A stretch of 25,114 bases of DNA from Planctomycetota bacterium (GCA_014584345.1 JACTNB010000010.1:1-25114); one strand, 5' to 3'. Shown: positions 7,741 through 16,651, numbered from the stretch's first letter. Notes: generated by a model from the sequence alone, not told the origin. Translations and numbers: made by a program.

Positions 7741-8753
7741 GCGATATTCGCAATGACAACAATGTCAACCAGAATCTCGAGCCGGGCGCTCAACAGTGCC
7801 CCGTGGGGGTGGTGGGACTGGGACTGCTGGGCCGGGGCATAGCGGTGAGCCTGCTGTCGAGTGGTTTTCCGGTTGTGGGAGTGACGCGGACGGAAGAGGA
7901 AATTGCCGCCGCGTTGCCTCCGATGGAAGCGATGATCGAGGAACTGGTGGAAATGAAATGCGTCCCCGCGGAGTTGCGGGAGGGGTGGCGTTCTCGTTTT
8001 CTGGCATCGACGGACCTGTCGCGTCTGAAACCGTGCCGGCTGGTGATCGAGAGTGTCACGGAAGACCTGGCGGTAAAGCAGGACGTGTTCGATCGGATCG
8101 AAACAATTGTTGCGGAGGACGCAGTGATTGCGAGCAATACGTCGGCCATCCCGATCAGCCTGTTGCAGCAGACGCGACGCCTGCCGGAACGGTTTGTGGG
8201 AATGCACTGGGCCGAGCCCGCGCATTGCACGCGATTTCTGGAATTGATACGAGGCGAGACGACTAGCGAGGCCACCCTGGAAGCGGTTGTGGCCTTGGGG
8301 CGCCAATTGGGGAAGGATCCGACCATCTGCCAGCAGGATATCCCGGGGTTTATCGTGAACCGACTAGCGTACGCGCTGTATCGCGAGGCGTTATCCCTGG
8401 TGGAACAAGGCGTGGCGGATGTGGAAACAATCGACCGCAGCGTACGGAATACGTTGGGGTTGTGGGCGACAACGTGTGGTCCCTTTCGCTGGATTGATGT
8501 TTCGGGAGGCCCCGCGTTGTATGCGCGGGCAATGGAACGTGTACTACCGACGCTGAGCCGGGAGTCTGCATTGCCTCCGTTGCTTGCGGAACTGGCGGCG
8601 GCGGACGCGCGGGGCATCATGAACGGACGTGGCTTTTACGAATACACCGAGCAGGAACGCGAACATTGGGAAGACCGCCAGCGACGTCACGCCTGGTTGG
8701 TAAAGTACGTATTGGATACGGAATTCCCACTGTCTCCGGCGGGCTCCGACTGA
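7737..8753 (+). CDS. 3-hydroxyacyl-CoA dehydrogenase-like oxidoreductase
   Basis: NAD-dependent dehydrogenase of 338 residues with the two-domain architecture of 3-hydroxyacyl-CoA dehydrogenase, L-gulonate 3-dehydrogenase and carnitine dehydrogenase. The Rossmann loop is GLGLLG at 27-32. Catalytic-pattern residues are S136 in SNTSAIP, H157, E169 and N208 in PGFIVNRL. The segment after the catalytic histidine reads HWAEPAH instead of the usual HFFNP, so the residue that is normally Asn is E160. This suggests a substrate other than an ordinary acyl-CoA, perhaps a free hydroxy acid. There is no fused hydratase domain, so it is not a FadB-type protein. The start overlaps the PLP enzyme stop as ATGA, indicating coupled translation. 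The N-terminal 20 residues are a non-conserved, Asn-rich lead. Confidence 0.85.
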   Translation: MSDIRNDNNVNQNLEPGAQQCPVGVVGLGLLGRGIAVSLLSSGFPVVGVTRTEEEIAAALPPMEAMIEELVEMKCVPAELREGWRSRFLASTDLSRLKPCRLVIESVTEDLAVKQDVFDRIETIVAEDAVIASNTSAIPISLLQQTRRLPERFVGMHWAEPAHCTRFLELIRGETTSEATLEAVVALGRQLGKDPTICQQDIPGFIVNRLAYALYREALSLVEQGVADVETIDRSVRNTLGLWATTCGPFRWIDVSGGPALYARAMERVLPTLSRESALPPLLAELAAADARGIMNGRGFYEYTEQEREHWEDRQRRHAWLVKYVLDTEFPLSPAGSD

Positions 8754-8829
8754 AATCACGGCTGATTCGCGGGCAGCATGGGCAGAGGTGACAGTACAAG
8801 AAACAACTTTGAGGAGAAGGAATCGGGAT

Positions 8830-9663
8830 ATGCGTTTCAGTCGGGTCAAGGCGAAGTTGAGAAAGGGCGAGGCGGCCCTGATTACGTGTTGCCATTTCAT
8901 CGATCCCAGTCTTTATGAACTGGTGAGCCTGCTCGGTTTCGATGGCATCTGGCTGGATCTGGAGCATCACGCGACGAGCGACGAAACTGCCGCCACGTTG
9001 ATGCGGGCTGCCCGGGTCGGGGCTTCGGACGTGATTGCCCGGCCTGCGAAGGGTGAGTTCATGCGGATGGGTCGGCTTCTGGAGGCCGGCGCGCAGGGAA
9101 TAATGTATCCGCGGTGTGAATCCGCCGAGGAGGCGGAAGAATTGGTGCGCTGGGCCAAGTTTGCTCCTCAAGGAGAACGAGGCGTGGATGGTGCGAACGG
9201 GGATAATCCGTATTGTTCCATGCCCATGCCTCCCTATCTGCGGGCCGCGAACGAACACACGCTGTTGATCGCGCAACTGGAATCTCCCCGGGCGGTCGAC
9301 GCAGCAGAGGACATCGCCCGCGTACCGGGTATCGACATTCTGATGATTGGCCCGGGGGACTTGAGTGTCATTGCCGGAATTCCGTACCAGTTCGATCATC
9401 CGCTGATTGCCGAAGCCCAGCGGCACGTGGCGGAGGCAGCCCGAAAGGCCGGGAAATGGTGGGGGACGGTGAGTGGCACGCCGCAACATACCCAGCAGCT
9501 ACTCGACCAGGGGGCAAAGTTCATCTGCCATGGTGCAGACCTGATTCTGGTGAAGCAGGGCATGGAACAAATCCAGCGGAATTACGCACCGCTGGGTTTT
9601 ACGTTCGAGAATCGGCTCGCCGCGCAAGCAGCGGAACTGGAACACGGGATGAAACAGGGATAA
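8830..9663 (+). CDS. HpcH/HpaI-family class II aldolase
   Basis: Metal-dependent aldolase of the HpcH/HpaI family (277 residues), which splits 2-oxo-4-hydroxy acids into pyruvate or another 2-oxo acid plus an aldehyde. Visible signature residues: E45-H46 in DLEHH (catalytic histidine region), R71 in ARP, metal ligands E151 in AQLESP and D177 in IGPGDLS. The positions agree closely with HpaI. Substrates of this family include 4-hydroxy-2-oxoheptanedioate, 2-keto-3-deoxy-sugar acids and macrophomate-type compounds, so the exact reaction is open. An upstream start at 8788 is possible, but ATG 8830 has AAGGA about 8 bases ahead and begins the usual family N-terminus. Its aldehyde product is a plausible substrate for the aldehyde dehydrogenase in the same operon. 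Confidence 0.9.
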   Translation: MRFSRVKAKLRKGEAALITCCHFIDPSLYELVSLLGFDGIWLDLEHHATSDETAATLMRAARVGASDVIARPAKGEFMRMGRLLEAGAQGIMYPRCESAEEAEELVRWAKFAPQGERGVDGANGDNPYCSMPMPPYLRAANEHTLLIAQLESPRAVDAAEDIARVPGIDILMIGPGDLSVIAGIPYQFDHPLIAEAQRHVAEAARKAGKWWGTVSGTPQHTQQLLDQGAKFICHGADLILVKQGMEQIQRNYAPLGFTFENRLAAQAAELEHGMKQG

Positions 9664-9667
9664 CCCA

Positions 9668-10615
9668 TTGACCGGATCACGCATGACATTGTCGCGGCTG
9701 ATGTTGGGAACCGTGCAGTTTGGCATGCCTTATGGGGTGGCCAATCGCACGGGGCAACCGGGGTACCCAGACATCCTGGCGATACTGGCAGCTGCCATCG
9801 AGGGGGGCGTGAACTGCTTCGACACAGCGGCCGCCTACGGAACCAGCGAAGAACTGCTCGGACGCGGGTTGCGGGATTTAGGGGTATCAGATCGGGTCTG
9901 CGTGGTGACGAAGGTGCGTCCCTTAACGAAGGAGGAACAGGCCGATCCCATACGGGCCCGTGCACTGGTGGAAAAGTCGATAGCGGAGTCGCGCCAACGC
10001 TTGCGACTCGATTGCCTGCCGTATGTTCTGTTTCATCGCGAGCAAGACCTGATCTATCGCGAGGTCATCGAGAAATTACAGGCTCGGGGTTGGGTCGGCC
10101 AGTATGGGGTTTCCTGTGCCCACGATCCCGCGGCGGTGACAGGTTTCCTCCACGAGGCAGGCCTGGCAGCGTTGCAACTTCCCGCGAATGTACTGGATCG
10201 CCGGCATCAAAGCGGAGGTGTTTTCGAAGCGGCGGCTCGACAAGGGGTCGCGGTGTTCATTCGCAGTGTGTATCTGCAAGGGTTGCTGGTCATGCCCGAA
10301 CGGGATATCCCGCAGGCATTAACTGGAGTTGTGCCCTTCCGTCGAAGGTTGGATATTTTGGCCCGGGGAGCAGGTTTGAGTCCGCAGGAACTGGCGTTGC
10401 GATACATGTTGAGTCAACCCGGTGTGACCAGCCTGGTCGTGGGAGTCGATACGGTGCAACAGTTGCAAGAGAATCTGGCGCTGTTCGCCCGAGGAGAACT
10501 CCCGGATGACTTGAAACGTGTGATCGACGACATTCCCACGGAACTCGCGGAAGAGCTGATTACTCCCTCGATGTGGCCGGCGAGAAACGAGTTGATCCCT
10601 TCGTGCAAGGGATGA
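9668..10615 (+). CDS. aldo/keto reductase
   Basis: NAD(P)H-dependent oxidoreductase with the (beta/alpha)8 fold of the AKR superfamily, 315 residues from a TTG start (an ATG five codons later at 9683 is the alternative). The catalytic tetrad is complete: D52 in FDTAAAYG, Y57, K82 in VTKV and H123 in LFHRE. The N-terminus LMLGTVQFGMPYGVAN is typical of the AKR subgroup often found in sugar and polysaccharide clusters. AGGGA lies 7 bases before the TTG, which is why the longer form is listed. It follows the aldolase by only 4 bases. It probably reduces or oxidises a hydroxy/keto or aldose intermediate of the pathway. Confidence 0.88.
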   Translation: MTGSRMTLSRLMLGTVQFGMPYGVANRTGQPGYPDILAILAAAIEGGVNCFDTAAAYGTSEELLGRGLRDLGVSDRVCVVTKVRPLTKEEQADPIRARALVEKSIAESRQRLRLDCLPYVLFHREQDLIYREVIEKLQARGWVGQYGVSCAHDPAAVTGFLHEAGLAALQLPANVLDRRHQSGGVFEAAARQGVAVFIRSVYLQGLLVMPERDIPQALTGVVPFRRRLDILARGAGLSPQELALRYMLSQPGVTSLVVGVDTVQQLQENLALFARGELPDDLKRVIDDIPTELAEELITPSMWPARNELIPSCKG

Positions 10616-10710
10616 AACAATGTTTGCAATACTGGGGGGAATGAGTTCCCTCGGCAAGTCCTCGCATTTCTTCTGGAGGAGTCGATTCGACAACAGGCAA
10701 AGGGAATCAC

Positions 10711-11496
10711 GTGAATTTTTCAGAGTACAAATCCGCATATGATCGTGAAGGCTTCGTGGTGATCCGCGGCTTTCTGGATGCCCCGCAATTGAACGTTTTG
10801 AAGGAGAATCTCGATCGTTATATTCATGATGTCGTGCCCGGGCTGACTTCCGCCGACGCCTTTTTCGAGGATCGTGCCCGGCCGGAAAGTTTAAGACAGA
10901 TGCATCGACTGGAACAGGATCCCTTCTTCGCGGCCTATCAGCAGCATCCCTTGTGGAGGCAGGCTGCGGAGACATTGCTGGGAGAACCTGCTCGCGTCCC
11001 CACGGGGGTGGAATGGTTCAACAAGCCTCCCGGTTTCCGGCATGTCACACCGCCGCACCAGGATAACTTTTACTTTTGCCTGGCTCCGCCCCAGGTACTG
11101 ACAATGTGGCTCGCCCTGGATACGGTGGACGAAGAAAACGGATGTTTGCGTTACGTGCCCGGTTCGCAGCAATGGGGCATTCGGCCACACCAGAGGACAG
11201 CGACTCTTGGTTTTTCCCAGGGTCTGACGAACTTTGGGCAGGAGGAACTCCACCTGGAAGTGGCGGTTGAGGCGGAACCTGGCGATGTATTGATCCACCA
11301 TGGCAATACGATCCATCGTGCGGAAGCGAATCGCTCGTCGACCCGGCATCGCCGCAGTTTTGCCATGGTATTCCAAGGGGAAAGCTGCCGCAGGGATGAA
11401 TCCGCGTTTGAGCGTTATCGAGCTGCCTCGGAGACACAACAGCGGGAGTTGAACACACAAGCCGTCTCCTCCTGTAATTCAGAGGAACATTCATGA
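10711..11496 (+). CDS. PhyH-family Fe(II)/2-oxoglutarate dioxygenase
   Basis: A 261-residue protein of the phytanoyl-CoA dioxygenase family, cytosolic non-heme iron enzymes that hydroxylate small molecules using 2-oxoglutarate and O2. The iron triad is visible: H116 and D118 in PPHQDN and the distal H202 in NTIHRAEANRS, followed by arginines (R208-R215) that can hold 2-oxoglutarate. WLALDTVDEENGCLRYVPGSQ is the usual core strand of the family. The start is GTG with AGGGA just upstream. A 95-base gap separates it from the reductase, which could hold a secondary promoter but shows no clear one. The stop overlaps the next start (ATGA). Within this operon a hydroxylation that makes the substrate for the aldolase or dehydrogenase is likely. 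Confidence 0.85.
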   Translation: MNFSEYKSAYDREGFVVIRGFLDAPQLNVLKENLDRYIHDVVPGLTSADAFFEDRARPESLRQMHRLEQDPFFAAYQQHPLWRQAAETLLGEPARVPTGVEWFNKPPGFRHVTPPHQDNFYFCLAPPQVLTMWLALDTVDEENGCLRYVPGSQQWGIRPHQRTATLGFSQGLTNFGQEELHLEVAVEAEPGDVLIHHGNTIHRAEANRSSTRHRRSFAMVFQGESCRRDESAFERYRAASETQQRELNTQAVSSCNSEEHS

Positions 11497-12419
11497 AATC
11501 AAATCCTCGGTGTCTTGTCACGACGTGGGGAATCATCGGCTTCTTCCTGCTGTCGGGCCTGTTGCAAAATTCATTGCCGGTGACTTTGGGGGCGACACAA
11601 GCGAATCGTCTGGGCCGGATCACTCCGGAGCTTCGCGCCCTTTGTCTGGCCAAATTACGCGAGGGGCTGAATTCTTCTGAGTTCTGGCCGGCCATGCATG
11701 CAGCGGAGGCGCTCACCCTGGCAGGTCTGGAACGGGAAGTAATCGCGAGTCTCCAGCCGCGATTGCTCCGGGAGACGGATGATCAACGCCGTTGCGGACT
11801 GGCACGTGAACTGGTGCGCGCGGGGAATCGAGACTCGCTGCGGATACTGTTCGAGATCCTGGGGAACGAAAATTCCACGGGTCGCGTGCATGCCGCCGAA
11901 AGCCTCTACAAGGTAGGGGAAATTGGGGATGGCACATTACTCCGTCGTGCGTATGCACAACCGGAAAATACTCATTTGCGTCTGATGGCAGCGGCGGCCT
12001 TGGCGGAGGCAGGGGATGCGGAAAGTTTGATCTGGTTACGCGGAGAGTTGCGTTCGGAAGACCGCTTGTCGCGGCAACTGAGTGTCTGGGTGCTGGCACG
12101 TCTGGGAAATGAAAGCGACAAGGCGCCGCTACTACGGATGCGTGAGCACGAGCAGGATGCCGTGGTGCGTGGAATGATTGCCAATGCCCTGGCTTGCCTG
12201 GGTGAACCGCGCGGATTTCAGGACCTGGTAGGTAATCTGCAATCGGAAAATCCGACGGTGCGCGTGATGGCTGCTGAATTCGCGGGATACAGCCGGAAGG
12301 CAGTGGCTCAGGAACATTTATTTCCCCTGCTGAACGACCCGGTGTTGGATGTCCGCCTGCGGGCCGCGCAGTCGTTACTGGTCTTGTCGAAAATTGGAGA
12401 GCAGGACGAAAAACCATGA
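11493..12419 (+). CDS. exported HEAT-repeat protein
   Basis: A 308-residue protein with an N-terminal hydrophobic segment (about residues 10-33, after a basic start) that looks like a signal peptide or anchor. It is followed by tandem alpha-helical HEAT/PBS-lyase-type repeats from about residue 45 to the end, recognisable from recurring A-AAEALAEAGD, VRVMAAEFAG and LDVRLRAAQSLL patterns. HEAT repeats form binding solenoids and have no catalytic role by themselves. It overlaps both neighbours by 4 bp (ATGA on each side), so it is firmly embedded in an otherwise enzymatic operon. Its job could be to hold a substrate or assemble a complex outside the cytoplasm. This is inference only. Confidence 0.75.
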   Translation: MKSNPRCLVTTWGIIGFFLLSGLLQNSLPVTLGATQANRLGRITPELRALCLAKLREGLNSSEFWPAMHAAEALTLAGLEREVIASLQPRLLRETDDQRRCGLARELVRAGNRDSLRILFEILGNENSTGRVHAAESLYKVGEIGDGTLLRRAYAQPENTHLRLMAAAALAEAGDAESLIWLRGELRSEDRLSRQLSVWVLARLGNESDKAPLLRMREHEQDAVVRGMIANALACLGEPRGFQDLVGNLQSENPTVRVMAAEFAGYSRKAVAQEHLFPLLNDPVLDVRLRAAQSLLVLSKIGEQDEKP

Positions 12420-13207
12420 CAGCCACCCTTCCGGAACTGTTTGATCTGACGGGGCAAGTGGCAATGCTGACCGGAGGCCGGGGACATCTTGGCCGCGCGC
12501 TGGCCGACGCCTTGGCGGAAGCGGGGGCTCGGGTTGTTGTATCGAGTCGTAAGCTGGAAGAGGCCCAGCGAGTTGCCCGGGAGCTGTCAGGTCCGGAAGC
12601 GGGGCGGCATCTCGCGGTACAGCTCGATCATCTGGAGGAAACGTCCGTGGAGACAGGTTTCCATCAGGCCATCGCACAGGCAGGGCAGGTCGATATCCTG
12701 GTCAATAACGGGCATGCCCCCTTGGGAGAGGATTGGTCCACTGTGACGGGGGAGCAGTTTCAACAGCATCTGGGGAATTTGACGGGATATTTTTTGTTGT
12801 CTCGCCAGTTGCGGAATCATGTTGTATCGCGCCGAGGCAAGGGGAGCATCATACTGCTGGGGTCGATGTATGGTGTTGTCGGCTCGTACCCGGATGCCTA
12901 CGAAGGCCTCTGCGCGGCCAGTCCCGCCGCCTATCATGCATTGAAGGGGGGAATAGTCCAATTGACCCGGCATCTGGCGGTTTATTGGGCCCGGGATGGC
13001 GTTCGAGTAAACTGTCTGAGCCCCGGTCCGTTTCCGGGGGCGCAGGCACCGCCGGAATTGATTGAACGCCTGAAGGCAAAATCCCCCATGGGGCGGATGG
13101 GAACCCCCCGGGAATTGAAGGGGGCCATCGTGTTTCTGGCTTCCGAGGCCAGCAGTTACATGACGGGGCAAAACCTGATTGTCGACGGAGGCTGGACAGC
13201 CTGGTAA
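12416..13207 (+). CDS. short-chain dehydrogenase/reductase
   Basis: NAD(P)-dependent classical SDR of 263 residues. The cofactor loop is TGGRGHLG (19-26), followed by a VVSSRK stretch that may favour NADP. The strand motif is VNNGHAP (NNAG in most members). Catalytic residues are N121, S150 in LLGSMYG, Y173 and K177 in YHALKGG. The end IVDGGWTAW is the usual SDR C-terminus. It probably oxidises or reduces a hydroxyl of a sugar-like or hydroxy-acid intermediate, as SDRs of this gluconate-5-dehydrogenase-like type do. It is the last gene of the nine-gene run, coupled to the HEAT-repeat gene by an ATGA overlap. Confidence 0.9.
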   Translation: MTATLPELFDLTGQVAMLTGGRGHLGRALADALAEAGARVVVSSRKLEEAQRVARELSGPEAGRHLAVQLDHLEETSVETGFHQAIAQAGQVDILVNNGHAPLGEDWSTVTGEQFQQHLGNLTGYFLLSRQLRNHVVSRRGKGSIILLGSMYGVVGSYPDAYEGLCAASPAAYHALKGGIVQLTRHLAVYWARDGVRVNCLSPGPFPGAQAPPELIERLKAKSPMGRMGTPRELKGAIVFLASEASSYMTGQNLIVDGGWTAW

Positions 13208-13598
13208 CGGCATGGCCGGATCGCCAAGCCCGCGTCCCGACGTTCCATGACAAATATCACGGCGATCAGCACGCAATGCAAACCCCATTCTTTTCCGGAG
13301 TTGACCGTGCAAGGGGCATGTTTCATCGTCTGCAGCCTGCACCCACTCTTCCTGGACACCCCATTCTTCCCTGACTGCGTATGTGTCTTGTCCTGAAAAA
13401 GACGGTCTCCCAGGCAACAAAAGAGACTACGGCTATTCTCTCCTGGTTCATAATTCATTAAACTTTGCTTCGACTGGGGCCTGGCAAAACAGGCTGCACC
13501 TGTAATGGCAAGGCCCTGGGTGTGGGAACGGACCGTAAGCGTAAGGCGATAGCAGCGGTCCGGTTAGTATTCGCAAACCACGCTGGTGAACACCAACT
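13208..13598. other. intergenic region before the exporter gene
   Basis: 391 bases with no recognisable gene. An AT-rich patch around 13445-13470 could contain a promoter for the exporter. Arms CGGACCG and CGGTCCG (about 13529-13562) can pair across a 20-base loop. Just before the exporter start lies a short hairpin TGGTG-AA-CACCA (13584-13595). I see no T-run terminator for the upstream operon. Confidence 0.35.
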
Positions 13599-16487
13599 AT
13601 GTTGAGCTTTTTTCAGAAAAAGGATATTTTTGGCAATGGCCTTTCCGTCTGGGTTTTCGCGATCCTGTTGTTTGTAACCCCTTGGCTGATTTCGATTTTA
13701 AAAACAGTCGAAATGGATAACGAGGTGGAAGCCTGGCTGCCCGCTCGCGATCCTCAGGCCGTATTGCTTTCGTGGTACAGCGACAACTTCCCCGTCCAGG
13801 ACCAAATTTTTGTTTCCTGGGATGCCAGTAGTCTCAACGACCCACGCGCGGAACTTCTGGCTGCGAAGCTGGAAGGCTATGTGGATGACAAGGGGATCGA
13901 GCGTCGTGGCAGCCCGTATGTCAAGGAAGTTCTCACCCCGCGTGAATCCGTCCTACAGATGCGGAAGCAGAAGATCGACCAGGATACGGCGATTTCCAGC
14001 CTGGCAGGTTTGCTGGTGGGGCATGGTCCCCTGAAAATTCGCCTGACGGAACAGGGGCAGGCCCATCAAGAGGAACTACAGCGCCTCCTCCCGGAGTTGA
14101 TCAAGTCTCGCTTGGGAATACCTGCCTCCGTGCTCCCCGCGCAACAGGAATGGCAGGCTCCGCCGGAATTTGCCGAGTTCACCGGCATCCGCCAGAAGGT
14201 ATCCCTGTTTGATCCTGAGGACGCCGACGAGAATGGCGAGGAAGAACCGCTGGAGTTCGCCCCGATTCCGCCCCACGACTTCCAGCTCGCCTGGGAATTC
14301 ATGACCCCCCATTCCGATTCTACCGTGGAGATACAGGCCCTGCTGGGTGATTTTCGCCTTCCGCAGGCACCCGGCGAGAAACTGATTGACGAGGTTTTTT
14401 TCGCGATCGGTTCCCCAATTTGCATTGTTGTCACGCTGAATGAAGCAGGGGAAGCCGATCGCGGGGTTGCCCTGGATGATATCGATCGCATCGCCATGGA
14501 ATGTCAAATTCCCATGGGCAGCGTCCACCGGGGGGGCCGCCCCGTAGGGTCCGCGATGCTGAACGAGGAAGTTCAGAAGGCGATGTTTAATCCCCAGGGC
14601 CCTTGGTACGCCCGCTCGGTGATTGTCGTTTCGACCCTTGTCAGTTTCCTGCTGGCATTTTTGATGGTCCGGAGTTTGCGCCTGGGGGTGCTGGTTCAGA
14701 GCGTGTCCATTTATGCCACGCTGCTCACCGTGATTCTCGTGCCACTTTCGGGCAAGACGATGAACATGGTGCTGGTCGTGATGCCGACCTTACTTTCGGT
14801 ATTAACTCTCTCGGGCGCAATACATCTGGTCAGTTACTGGAAGCACTGCGCCCGTGAAAACAGCAAGGACGCGATCATCAATGCCATTCGTATGGCGACG
14901 GTCCCCTGTTTTCTGGCCTCTGCCACAACAGCCATCGGTTTAGCCTCGTTGACGACCAGTACGCTAAACCCGGTACGCGATTTTGGAATTTTTTCGGCCG
15001 TTGGATGCGGGATTTCACTTGTCTTCGTGCTCTTCATTCTCCCCTCGCTGATGCAGGTATGGCCGGGCCAACCCCCCGCGGAACGGGAAAGTCATGGTCG
15101 TCCCTGGGTGATCCTGGCCGATGGACTGATTAAGTATTCCGTTCCGGTGGTTCTCGTCTGCATGGGGATGTTCGCCTACGGGATATATGGACTGAAGGAC
15201 TTCAAGACGGATACCAAGGTGGTTCGTAATTTCCAGCAAGATTCGCGTTTGATCATGGATTACTGGTTTCTGGAAAACAACTTGGTTGGCGTGAATACCG
15301 TTGATACGATTGTGCGATTTGACCAGGACACCCAGAAAAACATGCAATTCCTGGAGCGTCTCGAAGTGGTGCGGCGGGTCGCCGAAAAAATTCGTGGCCA
15401 TGCGGATATCACGGGGGCGATTTCCCTGGCGGACTTTCAGAAACAGTATCCCAAGCCCGCGGAGAATGCCCGCTTTCTGGAAAAAATCGGCTACAACAAG
15501 CGCAGTAACGAAATGGAACAGAGAATGCGGGGCGGCGAAGTGGAAGCCGCCAAGTCTCTGTTTACGGTGGCGGCGAATGATGCCGACTGGAATGTCCCCG
15601 GGGATCTGCTGCTCAGCCGGAAGGGGGACGAGTTATGGCGAATATCGGCACAAGCTTACGTCATGGCGGACAACGATTATGGCCAGTTGATGGATCAACT
15701 GGATCAAATCTCATCCTCTGTGCTGGATGAGTACTCCGGTATCACCCATTCCGTGACGGGCATGGTCCCGGTTTTTTTGCGAACTCAGGAAGCCCTGCTG
15801 GAAAGTCTCATACGAAGTTTCGGCATGGCTTTCGGAATTATCGCCATCGTCATGATCGTGTTGCTGCGGAATCCGCTTGCGGGGCTGATCACGATGTTGC
15901 CCAACCTGATGCCGGTCGCCTTCTGTTTTGGTGTGATGTCTCAGTTGGGAATTCATGTGGATATTGGCACGATGATCACCGCGTCGGTGGCCCTGGGTAT
16001 TGCCGTGGATGGTACGCTGCATCTCCTGACGTGGTTTAAGAATGGCTTGCAGTTGGGCAAAAGCCGGGTGGAATCGATCGAACTGGCCCTGTCGCATTGT
16101 GCGCCGGCGATGTGGCAGACCAGCACGATTGTCGCCGTTGGGCTGCTGATGCTGGCTCCGGCGTCTCTGTTGATGGTCAGTCGCTTCGGGATTCTCATGG
16201 CGGCACTCATCGGCGCTGCCCTACTGGCGGACATTCTGTTCCTGCCCGCCTTGCTGAACGGTCCCCTGGGACACATTCTTGAACGCGATGAAAGAAAACG
16301 CCGTAATAAGGTAGCCAATAACACGCAGACGAGTATTCCTTCTGCGGACATTCATTCCCAGAACGGCCAGCAAACCTCCCCGGATCTCTCGGGCAGCAAT
16401 CAGACTCAGACAATGAATGAGAACAAAAGCGGACCTCACCGCACGCTTTCCAAATCGCCCCGGAAAGGCGAGGTCGAGGCGCGTTGA
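13599..16487 (+). CDS. MMPL/RND-superfamily transporter
   Basis: A 962-residue inner-membrane protein with the twofold RND layout. There is a first helix (about 15-34), a large extracytoplasmic domain (about 35-335), helices 2-6 (about 338-487), helix 7 (about 510-530), a second extracytoplasmic domain (about 535-755), helices 8-12 (about 765-900) and a hydrophilic C-terminal tail of about 60 residues. Helix 10-like GIAVDGTLHLLTWF and the first-half counterpart TLSGAIHLVSYW match the MMPL/HpnN-type branch, in which charged helix residues carry protons. The first outer domain contains an acidic insert (about 205-220, DPEDADENGEEEP). Such proteins move lipids, hopanoids or hydrophobic compounds. 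It has its own upstream gap and is not obviously part of the catabolic operon. No strong ribosome-binding site precedes ATG 13599. Confidence 0.88.
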   Translation: MLSFFQKKDIFGNGLSVWVFAILLFVTPWLISILKTVEMDNEVEAWLPARDPQAVLLSWYSDNFPVQDQIFVSWDASSLNDPRAELLAAKLEGYVDDKGIERRGSPYVKEVLTPRESVLQMRKQKIDQDTAISSLAGLLVGHGPLKIRLTEQGQAHQEELQRLLPELIKSRLGIPASVLPAQQEWQAPPEFAEFTGIRQKVSLFDPEDADENGEEEPLEFAPIPPHDFQLAWEFMTPHSDSTVEIQALLGDFRLPQAPGEKLIDEVFFAIGSPICIVVTLNEAGEADRGVALDDIDRIAMECQIPMGSVHRGGRPVGSAMLNEEVQKAMFNPQGPWYARSVIVVSTLVSFLLAFLMVRSLRLGVLVQSVSIYATLLTVILVPLSGKTMNMVLVVMPTLLSVLTLSGAIHLVSYWKHCARENSKDAIINAIRMATVPCFLASATTAIGLASLTTSTLNPVRDFGIFSAVGCGISLVFVLFILPSLMQVWPGQPPAERESHGRPWVILADGLIKYSVPVVLVCMGMFAYGIYGLKDFKTDTKVVRNFQQDSRLIMDYWFLENNLVGVNTVDTIVRFDQDTQKNMQFLERLEVVRRVAEKIRGHADITGAISLADFQKQYPKPAENARFLEKIGYNKRSNEMEQRMRGGEVEAAKSLFTVAANDADWNVPGDLLLSRKGDELWRISAQAYVMADNDYGQLMDQLDQISSSVLDEYSGITHSVTGMVPVFLRTQEALLESLIRSFGMAFGIIAIVMIVLLRNPLAGLITMLPNLMPVAFCFGVMSQLGIHVDIGTMITASVALGIAVDGTLHLLTWFKNGLQLGKSRVESIELALSHCAPAMWQTSTIVAVGLLMLAPASLLMVSRFGILMAALIGAALLADILFLPALLNGPLGHILERDERKRRNKVANNTQTSIPSADIHSQNGQQTSPDLSGSNQTQTMNENKSGPHRTLSKSPRKGEVEAR

Positions 16488-16634
16488 ACGGCAAGATGGT
16501 AAAGTCAGGCTTCGTGATCTAATTTGTCCGGCATTTTGCAAGTTCCGCTGTTCAAGGATTGATTCCGATCACTCCTGGTGAATAATTTCAATGATTTGCA
16601 TTTTCACTGCGGATATCCGATCACTGTTTTTTAT

Positions 16635-16651
16635 TACTCGCTCGACGAGTA
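16635..16651 (+). promoter_or_regulatory. inverted repeat over GroES leader
   Basis: TACTCG and CGAGTA form a perfect 6-bp inverted repeat with a 5-base spacer, ending 6 bases before the GroES start codon where the ribosome-binding site should be. It is not a CIRCE element (that needs TTAGCACTC-N9-GAGTGCTAA). It may be an operator or an RNA hairpin that limits translation. There is no other clear Shine-Dalgarno sequence in this leader. Confidence 0.4.

Noticed and set aside
7536..9489. Long minus-strand open frames opposite the HAD-like and aldolase genes
   Set aside because: Composition is Arg/His/Ser-rich without motifs. Plus-strand genes cover the region with tight overlaps and good start signals.
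12587..13420. Minus-strand open frame of 277 codons over the SDR and the following gap
   Set aside because: Most of it mirrors the SDR in another frame. The part in the gap has no start signal or recognisable domain.
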